A stretch of DNA of 64,000 nucleotides, from the NCBI GenBank assembly GCA_002914805.1, contig JXTB01000261.1:441290-505289 (forward strand). The letters are read 5' to 3'. The stretch is from Parasponia andersonii (taxonomy: Eukaryota > Streptophyta > Magnoliopsida > Rosales > Cannabaceae). A program made the position numbers and the translations under genes. This document shows positions 12,641 through 23,632 of the stretch, piece by piece (within the stretch, counting starts at the first letter, position 1; the number at the start of each line of letters is the position of its first letter). The notes beneath the pieces were generated by a model. The model saw only the letters and a program-made list of their open reading frames with translations. It was not told the origin of the DNA and did no database searches.

Positions 12641-12960
12641 GTGCAACAAATAATTTATACTAAGCAACTATAACTTTATAATGATCAACCTATAATATGC
12701 TTTGAATGACCAAATATAACATTGAGACCAAAATTTTTTTTAGAGTGACTATGATTTAATATTGGATAACCAAAAGCTTTTTTTTGAAAACCTTAACACT
12801 AGCAACCAAAATTTCTTTAAGCAATCATAATATAATACTAGGCAACCAAAATTTTTTTTAGAATGCCTTAATTTAACAGTGGCGACCAAAATATCTCTTT
12901 GTAGGGACCATAATTTAACACTGAGTGATCATAATTAACAATGTCTTGATTATTTTAATC
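12640..12960. repeat. Iterated motif array, copy group 2
   Basis: Loose repeats of the form 'ggcaaccaaaatttttttagagtgac' and 'cataatttaacactgag' recur every 45-60 bp. They include ggcgaccaaaat near 12886 and gagtgatcataat near 12923. They are related to the gagcgacc motifs at the other places listed in this element. Confidence 0.6.
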
Positions 12961-12994
12961 ACAACAAATTGAAATTAATTTAATCACATGGTAG

Positions 12995-13305
12995 GTGACT
13001 ATTAGATATTTAACTACACTATAACATAGTCTCACTTGTATTAAATTATATTGAAATAAAAATAATTTACTTAAATTAGGGAGAAATCACATTTTTATTC
13101 AATATACTTATGCATAATTAATATAATTAGTGACTATGGGATATATAATTACAGTATAACACAGTCTCATATGCATTTAATTACTTAAAAAAATAATAAT
13201 TTACTTATACAAGTGAGAAATCACATTTTTTCTTCAATATACTTATGCATAGTTAACACAGTAGGTGACTATATAACATATAATTATATTATAACATAGT
13301 CTCAC
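12995..13305. repeat. 130-135 bp tandem repeat array, left part
   Basis: Units anchored on 'gtgactat...actataacatagtctcac' begin at 12995, 13130 and 13265, giving a period of 135 bp. The third unit stops after 41 bp, where the LTR at 13306 begins. The array resumes after 17320. Confidence 0.85.
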
Positions 13306-14028
13306 TGTGGTGCCTGAAATTCTCACATGCATACTAAGCTAATAATAAATATGTTTCAATTGTAAATTAGGTATCTAGAAGTCATTAATATAAATGTCAT
13401 AGTAACATGCTCATTCCTTATGTTATGTGCTTTTACAGACACGTTATTATACTAAAGATTATCGAAGTCTCTCGGAGCAGTGTAAAGGTTCAATGCCCTC
13501 AGAGAGAGAGAGTTTGGTGTGCTAAAAGAATAAAGAATATATTTATGAAAGCAATACTATGTGCACATGCATTAAGATCATATTTGTTGATAACTTGGTC
13601 AAATAGTAGTTTTTCGGTAAAATGTAATTTTTATGCATTTCAGAGCCGAATTCACTGTGTGTTTAATGTGACAAATAGTTTCAATTTAATGTTTAAGACT
13701 CGTTTATAGAATTTTATTTTTCGGCTCCAGGTAAGCACGAGGTGGCATTCACGATACTGATTTGTGTTTTATTTCACTAAACTAGCTTAGATTAAGCTTA
13801 TTAGCAAAATGTCATTTTTGTGCATTCTAATAATTGGGTGCTAATACTATGTTTGCATTATTAATTGGAGTCTATTTGACTTATTTTTATATTTAATGAT
13901 TGGTTATGGGGCTAGGTTTCACTAAATTATAATAAGACCTATCACATAGGATTATAGGTCAAAGTATGACTAGTTTTTACTTTCTAAGCTAGAATTCACT
14001 AACTTTGTCTATACTTGGGTGTAGAGGA

Positions 14029-14146
14029 GTGATCAACAATGTAGTGACTATAATAAGGATGTTTTAGAGCTGGACACATAGAAATTAGTGATCAACAATG
14101 TAGTGACTATGATAAGGATGTTTTAGAGCTGGACGCATAGAAATTA
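14029..14146. repeat. 59 bp tandem duplication inside the solo LTR
   Basis: The units 14029-14087 and 14088-14146 each run from 'gtgatcaacaatgtagtg' to 'gaaatta' and differ at only two positions (taa/tga and cac/cgc). The duplication is therefore much younger than the LTR it lies in. Confidence 0.95.
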
Positions 14147-16630
14147 ATGTACAAAATACCCCTTAGAATTTAAGTTATGTCATTTCTTATTCATTAAGTA
14201 TCACTTTTAGATCAAATCTGGTCATTTTCGTTCAATTTCTCTCTAGCCATGTCCTGAACCTCTTCAACACATTTCTACACTTCTCTCCACTCTTCTTAGC
14301 CATATCCAAGAGTTTTCAAGTGGTAGAACTCAAGTTAGAGCTCTAGAAAGCAAGATAGATCAAAACTAGTCAAAGTCGTTCTACTAGTCCTTCTTCCTAG
14401 GTTTTATTTTCTAATTTCAATTCACCACTTACTCTCACTTAAAAAATGTTTCAACATGTTCTCTTGAGTCCTAAAATTAGTTTCAAAGCCTTCGGAATCA
14501 ATATGGTGGAAGTAGAAGACAAGAGCTTCAGCAAAATCTCAAACTAGTCAAGGTGAGCTCTATGTAGGATTTTTAATTTGTAGTTAATTTCTTTTATTTT
14601 AGCTCTTTAACTAAAGCTATTATTTGATGAATAATGGTACTAGGAACCCTTATGTATTGTAAGAAATATAAAATTTAAGTGGAGGACTAAAGTTAGACCT
14701 AAAGCCCCAAAGTTTGCTATTTATGGAGTTAAGTATTTTCATGTGTAGTAGATTAAGTTTTCTATATTGGTAATCTAATTTCTTAAAATTGGAGTGCATA
14801 TTTTATCAATCCTATTATTTATTACTCTCATTTTTGGCTGCTTCTGATAACACAAAAGTGTAAAAGTGGGTTTAAACTGTGTTTAAACCGAAAGAGAATT
14901 CAAGTGTGCTTATGTCATTTTAAGTAATTCTCTTTGAGGTGTATATGTGGGAATTGGCTTGTAAAATATTATTGTAGGTATAAAACTATAATTTTAATCA
15001 TATAGTAATGTCCTAAAAATAGGAGAAATGTTGTTCAAATATTTTTAAAATAAAATGGTACCATTTAAAGGCAAATGGAATAGTTTTATAAAATTATGTG
15101 TCATTTTAGATCATTTTTTATTAATGAACTAGTATTCATATTTCAATACTTTTGAATATTTTTTCAATACTAGTTATTGGCTACCAAAGACCTTAAGTGA
15201 TTTGTACACTTTCGAGTCATTTTAAGATCAAGTTTCCTAATTTGGTAAAAATTCTGATTTCGAGCTTGTTCAAGTACCTTGATATATTCTTTTAGTAAAA
15301 TATGCATCTTGAATAATAGTAATTTATGGCAGATAATTAGTACACCAATCTCTAGATGATATTGACCCTTTCCATAATCCATTTCTATTCAAGACACAAA
15401 GTAAGTAAAGACTTATAACTGCATCACAAATATTATATGGAAGATGTTATTATGTGAAACTTACTTATTCTTGAAAGTTATAAAATGGCATGTACATGGC
15501 ACATCTTGCATGAAAATTGAGAATTTTATTATAGAGTATTTAAAATGGAGTACTATTGTACCAATTTTATAAGAGAAGTTTTGATAGCAATTGCTAGTCT
15601 GTCTGAGTTGGATAGGTAAGTCTATTGATGCTGACTCTCCCGTTAAAATAAGACTTGCGGACCTTATAATGTATCTCATTAAAGTAGAACAATATTAGCA
15701 CGGTGTAAGATGCCTCTTTGATGAGGGAAGGAGTTTTTAAAAACCTCACACGGCAGTCGTACCTTATTTTTACTCTTGATCAGAGTTTCTACTCAATGTT
15801 ATCATGACCTATCGACTTATGAGACTAGCAGTATAATAAGGGGCATGAGTCTTTTTATAGAAAACACATGGACTCAAATGTTTAAGAAAGAAAAGTATAA
15901 AAAGGGAACTTGATGAGATTTTAAAGCATACATGAGCATGCATAGTTTTTACTTACTAAGTTTTAGCTTATTTTAGTCTTATGATGCAGATGAGGGGCAC
16001 ACTTTAGTATTGAGTAGCTGATTATCTGACCTGCCTTTTGTCCACATGATCATACAGATGTAGACAAGCTTGACCTATGGGTGATATTTTTATTTTGAGA
16101 TATTTTTGTATAATATAAATACTACTGTTGATGGCAAAATAGAATGGTGAAAACCTCTTTTGATTGTACATTTTATAGTGACACTTTTAACAAGAAATAC
16201 TATACAGTTACTTTTGTTCAAATTTTCCTACCTTTTTATAAAACAAAAAATAAGATTTAAGAAAGAATAATACTTCACATTTTGACTGTATATTATAATA
16301 TAGTTAAACTGAGGAGTGTTACTGTAATGTCATAGCAGATGATTTCCCAGTAATTAGCTCGATACCAGATCTACATAAATCCTCCCGCAAAGGTTTCTCC
16401 AATTCATGTAAAACTACCAAACTACATTACAGGTGTGACGTTACTTACCTCGATTCTAAACTTCACGAAATTTTCTGTGAATCTGTAAAATATGTGGATA
16501 TGGAATTTTTTTTGAATATGTGTACATATGTATCTTTTATTCAGTTTTGCATGAGACATGAACATATGGTGTATTTATATTTCCTGACAAGTATTGGTGA
16601 ATAGGGTGTGGCGGGCCAGCACCTAAATAT

Positions 16631-16714
16631 TTGGTTCCTTCGGGAACATTTCTCGTTCCTCTAGGGACATTATTGGGTCCTTTTGGGAACATTATTTAGT
16701 TCCTTCAGGAGCAC
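16631..16714. repeat. Iterated 'ttccttcgggaacatt' units
   Basis: Four imperfect units of about 20-22 bp: ttccttcgggaacattt, ttcctctagggacatta, tccttttgggaacatta and ttccttcaggagcac. Each is a short imperfect palindrome. Similar sets are familiar from Tekay/Del LTRs. Confidence 0.8.
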
Positions 16715-17320
16715 TCTGATAGTAGTATGGGGAGGACCTCTGCAGTACATAGAGGGATTTGAGATATATCTGGGACTCAAGACCTCCATATGACAGTTTA
16801 TGATTAGTTATTAGTTATATGAGTGGCTCAGTATGCAATTCATGGTCTTATCATGCAATACAATATATACAGGGATCCCAATCATATGATTATTTATTAT
16901 CTGTTTTATACATTCTGCATCTACATATATTACTTATTGAGTTTTGTACTCACAACTATTCTTACATTGCAGAGGGTATCGATGCTATATGAGTTAGAGG
17001 AGGAGTGCTGACTTTCCGACCACGGCTTGTGTATATGAGTATTTTGACGCTGTGGTTTCTTGATTGAGAATTTTGTACCTATTTTGACTGTGTGTACATT
17101 ATGTATATTTTTATGAGAGGTCCACTTTATAAGTATGTATATACGTATAAATTATACTATGTATAATTATGATTGAAATTTCTATTTTTGTTCCATAAAG
17201 TTTAAAACGGTTTTAAATTTTCATTATTTTATCAATGTTATGTCGAGCAGCGTCTCCCGATTACACTAAATATTTAGACAAATATCCTTACGTACGTGCG
17301 TGGAATCGGGAGATATTACA

Positions 17321-17770
17321 GTTACACTCAAAATATGTTTAACTATTTTTAAAAATAATAATGTATTTAAATTAGTGAAAAATCACATTATTTTCAATAT
17401 GCCTATGCATAATTAATATAGTAGGTTACTATAAGACATATAATTATACTATAACATAGCTGCACTTATGATTAATTACTTAAAATAATAATTTACTTAA
17501 ATTAGTGAGAAATCACATTATTTTCAATATTCTTATGTACAATTAATATAGAAGGTAACTATGGGATAATATAATTGCAATATAACATAGTCTCTCTTGT
17601 ATTTAATTACTTTAAAGTAAAATTAATTCACTTAAATTTGTGAAAAATCATATTTTTTTAATATATCTATGCATAATTAACTATTAAGTGACTATGCATA
17701 AGCTAGTGGGAAATTAATTTTTTTAATTTAATACATCTATGCACTATCTATAATAGTAGGTGACCATGCT
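17321..17770. repeat. 130-135 bp tandem repeat array, right part
   Basis: The array that breaks off at 13305 continues here, with anchors at 17425, 17555, 17688 and a shortened unit at 17760. The 41 bp of the broken unit left of the LTR plus the 104 bp right of it, less a 5 bp duplication, give 140 bp, close to one full unit. Confidence 0.85.
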
Positions 17771-17809
17771 ATCTATAATTAACTTTTAATATAGCTTTAT
17801 GTATTCAAT

Positions 17810-17945
17810 TATATTGAGCGACCATAATAGTCACTCCTATTACACTTAGCAACCATTATGGTCGCTCAATATGATTTTAAGATCGCTTAGTGTAATTTAA
17901 GGTCGATCAATATAAATCTGGTTGCTGTAATCTATTTGCTCTCAC
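17810..17945. repeat. Iterated gagcgacc-type motifs, copy group 3
   Basis: Motifs in both orientations (gagcgacc at about 17817, ggtcgctc at about 17861, gatcgctt at about 17881, aggtcgatc at about 17901) are packed between the tandem array and the 3' end of the transposase remnant. Confidence 0.7.
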
Positions 17946-18183
17946 TGATTAGGTATTATCATGGATTATGGATTTGCAACTAAGTAATTGAGAATTTAAA
18001 GAGTGTTTCTATTAAACAATTATATTAATTTAGTTCCACAAATAAGAATATTAAAAACTATTTGGATGGATGATGCATAATTAGTACAATGAAGAAAAAT
18101 AAAATTGTCTATAACTACGAGGTTGTACTTCTAATATCAAATGGATCGTGTTGATAAGGAGATTTTTTTATGTTGTGTCATGT

Positions 18184-20450
18184 TTATCCAAATGTTAGGC
18201 ATCTATACCACTTTTTGCGATTCTCACCTTGGTAAGCGATACGAGTGATTTTTGTCTTGAGTTTAGTCAAATCCTTTTTTGGTTCTACTATCTTAATCGC
18301 CCTAATCTCTTTAGGAATGTTATCCCATTGTGATTCATGGAGCACAGGGTAAATGGTTTCGGCAGGGACCAATATTGTGCACTGTAGTATTCAGAGCAAA
18401 GAGAATATGCGAGTTCTCCAATGTTTTGTTGTTGAGATTTCCTATTGCAGCTATGTTGTGGATGCGTGGAATCCTATTAATGTCAAAAACCTTGCAATGA
18501 TAGTTTCTTGATATTAAATTTACTACTACATAGATCTCATCACACATCACATTGTATTCATTCTCATTTAATTAGAGCGTTATCAACGAACCATTATTAT
18601 CCAATCTTTTTCGTAGTATTTCCACTCTTTTTGGTGTAAGTGGTATTATTATTGCTAATGCTTCTCAATACTCATTAAAGAACCATTGTCCCATTGTGTT
18701 AAGGATGAAATCAATAATGAAAGTTATAGGGTATTCTCTGTCTTGTGTATCATAGCATTCGTAGTCTTGACTATGTTAGTGGTTATAACTTCAAATCCGT
18801 TGCCATCAAAGTAAGATCTAGACCATCTTTTGAACTTCACTTTGTTCTCTAGGTACTTAGACACTCCTGGATATCTTTGGCAGATCCTGTTGAAGTGTTG
18901 ATTAAACTTCTCAATGAGATATACTTTTGCAGCATTCTTGTATAATCCTATTAAAGCAAAACTCTTATAATGATACCTTATATTCATTTTAATATACCAA
19001 TAACATGCCCCGTGACAAGCCATAATATAAACATGACTAACTACTTGCTCAATGCTAGGACTCCTATCAGAAATGAAACATATATCTGAGTTGTTAGGTA
19101 TTAATCCTTCCAGTTTCTCTAGAAACGACATCTATGATGCATTGTTCTTGCCGTCAACTAAACTCCATGCAATCGGGTAAGTGTAAAACTCACTATATTA
19201 TGTAATTGCAATTAATAACATGCCTTTATGTTTTGTTTTGATCCATGATACATCTATTTTCTCATGTATGTAAGCCTTCTTATAGCCAAACCTAAAGCCG
19301 TAAAAAAATACATAAATGTGCTATCTAAATCAAACTTTATGTGGGTAACTGTGTTGTAATTGATCCACCTAAGCATGTGGCTGTACAAGGAAATCATGGC
19401 AAAAAAAATTTCTGACATTCCTCTGATTATATTTTGAGCGAGTTGCTTTCCTTTCCAAGCCTTCCAATAATTGACTTGAACTTTTATTTCTTCATGCATA
19501 AATCCTATGAGAATTTTTGGGTTAGAGGGGTTTTTACTGTCTTTGAAGTGTCCAAAAATTCAAGCTCCAATCACGCAACTAGATGCTTGTTTGTGATTGA
19601 TTGATCGATTCATTAATGAGCGAGTGTGAACACTGTTATATTGTCAAATGACCAAAAAATTAGAATCCTTCATTTTTTGCACACTAACTCTCCATAATCT
19701 TCATTAACACACTAAACTTCTTTTCATTATTTGGTTGATTTCTTCATTTTCATTTCAAATTTCCCATTAATGGCAATAAGACTCAGCTTATAATTCAATT
19801 CAACCTCATTTAAAAAGTATTGATCCACTCTAAAATCAGATCCATTGTGTCTCTCACTTCTAAGACTTACTTATGAGTCAAATATGATAATATCTTCCTC
19901 AAATACATTATTATCTTGATAAGAGATAATATGAGCTTCCACGTGTACATCTGGACCTCCTTCACATACTTCATCCCTTTCCTCAATAACTTTGTCACCT
20001 CTTTTGGGTTCATCTTCATGCATTATCTTTTTTGGCATTGGATTAGAGCCAATAATCCTTTAATGATTCTCTATGCTAATGTACATGTCTACAATGGATG
20101 TTCATATCAACTGAAAATATCGTTCTGAACATATCTTGTACTATTTGAAACTTCTTATATGATATAACACCCAAATTAGTCATCTTAGGAACGTCCCTTA
20201 TAAAAATCAAGTTCTGTATTATCATTGTTAAACTCATCCCCATCACTATTATTATTGGCAAACAATATTTTTTGTTATCTTGATTCTCTTTAAGGATGAT
20301 ATATAGAGTAATAGTATGATTATTTTTATAAAATTCATAATATCCTCGATATTCGAATATTTGTAAATTTGATTTAGTGCAGTCTTACTATGTATATCAC
20401 CAACGACCTTATATGTTATCTTAATACTATACACACTTTGGTCAAATATC
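18184..20450 (-). pseudogene. MuDR-type transposase of a Mutator-like element, broken
   Basis: Reading the minus strand from about 20450, I find a MuDR N-terminal domain segment (DFRVDQYFLNEVELNYKLSL, about 19850-19790). Then come VNYWKAWKGKQLA (about 19470), a first catalytic-aspartate segment IDVSWIKTKHKG (about 19257-19222), a second one ISDRSPSIEQVVSH (about 19074-19033), the KWSR-like FKRWSRSYFDGNGFEVITTN segment, and a SWIM zinc-finger remnant HCKVFDINRIPRIH (about 18500-18460). In the SWIM motif the usual first cysteine and the cysteine of the C-x-H pair are replaced. Several in-frame stops separate the pieces, so it cannot make an active transposase. It is convergent with the DUF1985 gene at the left, as mudrA and its partner gene are in Mutator elements. 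Confidence 0.85.
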
Positions 20451-20739
20451 AACTTTTTTGTAAACTTTGTTTACTACTTTAAGAAATGTGATACTTTTGT
20501 CAACCAAAAAGCATTTGATAAAACCACTTCCAAACCATTCCTAATTATTGTTGTTTATCTTTTTCTATTCCCTATTTATTCTACAGAAACATAGATGGGA
20601 TCCATACCTATGATAAAATGAAAAAATTTATAAGTTGTCAAATATTTTTTAAAAAAACTTATAAATTGAAATTTAAACAAACATCATTATTAAAATTTTT
20701 CATATTGGTCAAGTAGCTCTGAATAACCCTATTTATGCT

Positions 20740-21005
20740 AGAGCAATCTTGAAGATGAATAAGAGACTATCTTTATGCTTAAGCGACCAGAGAAATAACA
20801 TAGCGACCTTGAAGATGAATGATAGGTCGTTCAGTCTGAGTGACTATTTTTATACTTGAGCGATCATAGTGAAAACAGAGCGACCTTTAAAATGAATAAT
20901 AGGTCACTCAACCATAAACCAAGCGAAAGTTTTTTATGCTTGAGTGACCATATTGATAACTGAGCGATCATTGAGTTGTCTTCAACTGCGTATGGTCACT
21001 AAATT
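20740..21005. repeat. Iterated gagcgacc-type motifs, copy group 4 (upstream of the transposase)
   Basis: Roughly ten copies in both orientations lie in 230 bp: aagcgacc 20781, tagcgacc 20801, ggtcgttc 20825, gagcgatc 20858, agcgacc 20879, ggtcactc 20902, gagtgacc 20942, gagcgatc 20962, ggtcact 20994. Position and density fit a subterminal repeat region near the MULE end, but I could not find a terminal inverted repeat. Confidence 0.65.
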
Positions 21006-22457
21006 GCAGTTTATTGTCAACATCTAATATTCAACTATTCCAACTTTTTTTAATCTCTAGACTCATTTATTTTCTACAAAACTTTACTTTTAAGTGAAAA
21101 ATGCTTGTACATTTCCGAAACAATATGTAAACAAAAACTTAAAAATAAGAATAAATTGATCTAACTAATCTTCTCACTTTTTTTTTTTTGCTTTCAATCT
21201 AATGCAGTAAAGTATGATGCTTAAGACAAATTTTTCAAATTTTTTGGGATCGTTCCGTAAAGGGACTATTGTCGGAGAAAATAAAGTCAATACAGGAGTG
21301 GAGAGGTTAAATTTGTCTTTGTTTGTGCTTCAAGTTGCTCTTCGCTCAAAAGAGAAAAAAAACAGCGAATTGAAGGTGTTTTTGTTTTTCAAATTAGTAA
21401 GGTTTTTTTTTCCCAAGTTAGCAGCACTAAACTTAACATTAATCTTAACTAATTTTTATTAAACTAATTTGTTACTTTTTTTTTTCAAAAAAAAAATTCA
21501 TTCGGCAAATTAAAATTTTTAGAGAGTTATTTTGTACAAAAATAACACAATTAGGCCATTTCTGTATAAGGCCCACTTTTTTAGCTATTTAAATATTTAT
21601 AAGAAATGGTCTCTTTCAGATCAATTTTAAAAGTGTTCATTTTTTACACTCATTTAATAAATAATTATTTTATAATTTTATTTTGATAAATGACTGATTT
21701 TTATTTGATCTACTTTTTATAAAATAAATCAAGTTTTTAAAAATAAATCAATATATTTTGATATATTGAATATGAAAAATGGTCATTTTTTAAATAATTT
21801 TCAAAATTCAGCCATTTTTTAGCAATATTTAAAAAATTACCATTTTGCAAACTATGATCTAAAATTTAATTATTTGTCTAAAAAGCCCTTCATTTTTGGG
21901 AGAAAATCACATAAATACTCGTTTCCCTATGCATCTTTTCATAAAATACACATTTTATTTTTATATCACAAATACTCACTCTTTACCTTTTTTTAGAGAA
22001 TTGTACACACGAAATATATGCCAATTAGGCCTAAAAATTGGTAAATGTTTCAAAATATATATTGTAGAAATAAATTTACACGTGAAATGTAAAGTATAGG
22101 TAAAAATTTACGTTATAAATATATACAATACAGATTTTATACATGAAAAATATACCTAAAAATAGGTATATTTTAAAATTAATAAAAGAACAAGTATTTG
22201 TGGATTATAACCACAAAATAGAGTATTAGGTGTAAATTTCTTTACCTTATTTTTTCTCTTATTCAGCCGAATGCTATTATTATTATTAATGGGCTTTTTT
22301 TTTCATTATTATTTCTTCTCCTTTTCTTTTTCTTGAGATAGATGAAATTAATGGCAGAAAAATTATTGTGTTAGGGTGACAAATAATATATTTCAAAGTC
22401 AGTTTGGATTATGTTATTGTTTTATTATGGTTAATATTATTTACATACACGCTCTGT
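21006..22457. other. Intergenic, AT-rich
   Basis: Poly-T/A runs and weak internal repeats (for example repeated 'aaatatacctaaaaataggtata'-like palindromes near 22000-22170). The right end of the MULE may lie in the first 200 bp. No gene is supported. Confidence 0.5.
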
Positions 22458-22571
22458 AGCAAGCATAATTAATAGGTATTCTTACCTCTAGAGAAGAAGA
22501 CAAAAGAAGTGTTTAGCAAGCATAATTAATAGGTATTCTTCCCTCTAGAGAAGAAGACAAAAGAGGTGTTC
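22458..22571. repeat. 57 bp tandem duplication
   Basis: Copies 22458-22514 and 22515-22571 both begin 'agcaagcataattaatagg' and differ at about three positions (for example tacct/tccct and aagaagtg/aagaggtg). Confidence 0.95.
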
Positions 22572-22782
22572 TTTCTATAAGAATGTGTGCCTAATATTTT
22601 CAATGGTTTATCAAGTTGTTATCTATTATTTCTAATAGGAGATTTATAGTAAAATAACATTGTATGTGCAACTCTTTTTATAGAATCTCATATATTTCTT
22701 GCAATGACAAAGTTAGATCTTCATTTTCTATCTTCTATCAATTATTTATTTTTTATACCTCTCACATTCATCCCTCTCTAAA

Positions 22783-23203
22783 GGTTTGGATGGATTGAGT
22801 TTTTAGGATTTTGACCTATTTAACAAAGCTATTGTTGCCAAGCATGCTTGGTAGCTTATTAGAGATCCTTCCTTGCTTGCAGCATGTATTTTGAAAGATA
22901 AATACTTTTAGGATGAGTGTTTCTTGTCAACTCGAGAAAAGTCCAACTCCTCTTATTTATGGAAGAGTATTTTGTGGGGTCATAAAATTGTTTTCAAATA
23001 GAGGACATGGAAAATGGATAATGGTTCTTCAACTATTCCATTTACAGACCCTTAGCTCCCTAGGTCGTGTCTTTTCTCCTATTTCACATAATTTGGAGTC
23101 TATAGTTAATGTTTTTGATTTTATTCTTACCCCAAGAATTTGAAATGAAAGGAAGATTGATGAGGTTTTTCTTCCTATTGATAGCGAAGTTATCAGATTT
23201 GTC
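22783..23203 (+). mobile_element. LINE (L1-type) fragment 1, C-terminal part of ORF2, broken
   Basis: Plus-strand text matches the region just after the reverse transcriptase of plant L1 elements: a degraded GFRDLTLFNKA-like start, then AKHAW-, then LIRDPSLLAACILKDKY, a WKSILWGHK segment and IDEVFLPIDSEVI. It has several stops and frame changes. One TAG after KYF is shared with fragment 2 at 29838. It is truncated at both ends. The right end abuts the Copia element's LTR region. Confidence 0.8.
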
Positions 23204-23289
23204 GGAAGTATGAGTGACAGTAGTGCCGATTGAATCTTCAAATCTACCACTAGTATAGGAATCACCTTGGTGCCTCACATCCATTATAG

Positions 23290-23632
23290 AAAGGCTCCTC
23301 CTTAAATATTCATAGTTAGTGGCGTTACAAGAGTAGTCACTTGAATTGTTTTGGCAGAGAAAGAAAAAGACAGGAGAAAGGGTGTATACTTTTTTCTATG
23401 CTTATTTTTTGTCATTAAATACACTCAAATACAAATTTAACTTATTCACATCTCAAAACCTATTAGGACTTATTACGTACACACTTGTATCCTAATTACA
23501 AGCCACTAAAATTGTAATATTCTGATTAATGACAGAATATTTGCAAATTATCTCCTTTCACATTAGTCTACAATATTGGGCCATGCACTAACTATGGGCG
23601 CCCAACAAGACTTTGGACAAAAAAGTCTAACA
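23290..23632 (-). repeat. Probable 3' LTR of the minus-strand Copia element
   Basis: On the minus strand it starts TGTTAGACTTTTTTGTCC at 23632 and runs through 'ttgggcgcccatagttag'. The far end is not clear (about 23290-23330). No matching copy was found on the gag side, so this is a tentative call based on position after pol and the TGTTAG start. Confidence 0.4.

Larger units (their letters stand above)
13306..17320 (+). repeat. Solo LTR, about 4 kb, Tekay/Del-like chromovirus
   Basis: This block begins TGTGGTGCCTGAAATTCTC and ends GGAATCGGGAGATATTACA. It interrupts a tandem array exactly, which supports both boundaries. The flanking 5-mers (ctcac and gttac) agree at three of five positions, as an old target duplication might. 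LTRs of the Tekay/Del branch of Ty3/gypsy are unusually long and carry iterated 'ccttcgggaac' phrases, and such a set is present at 16631-16714. No gag or pol sequence is present, so it is a solo LTR. It looks old. Confidence 0.6.
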
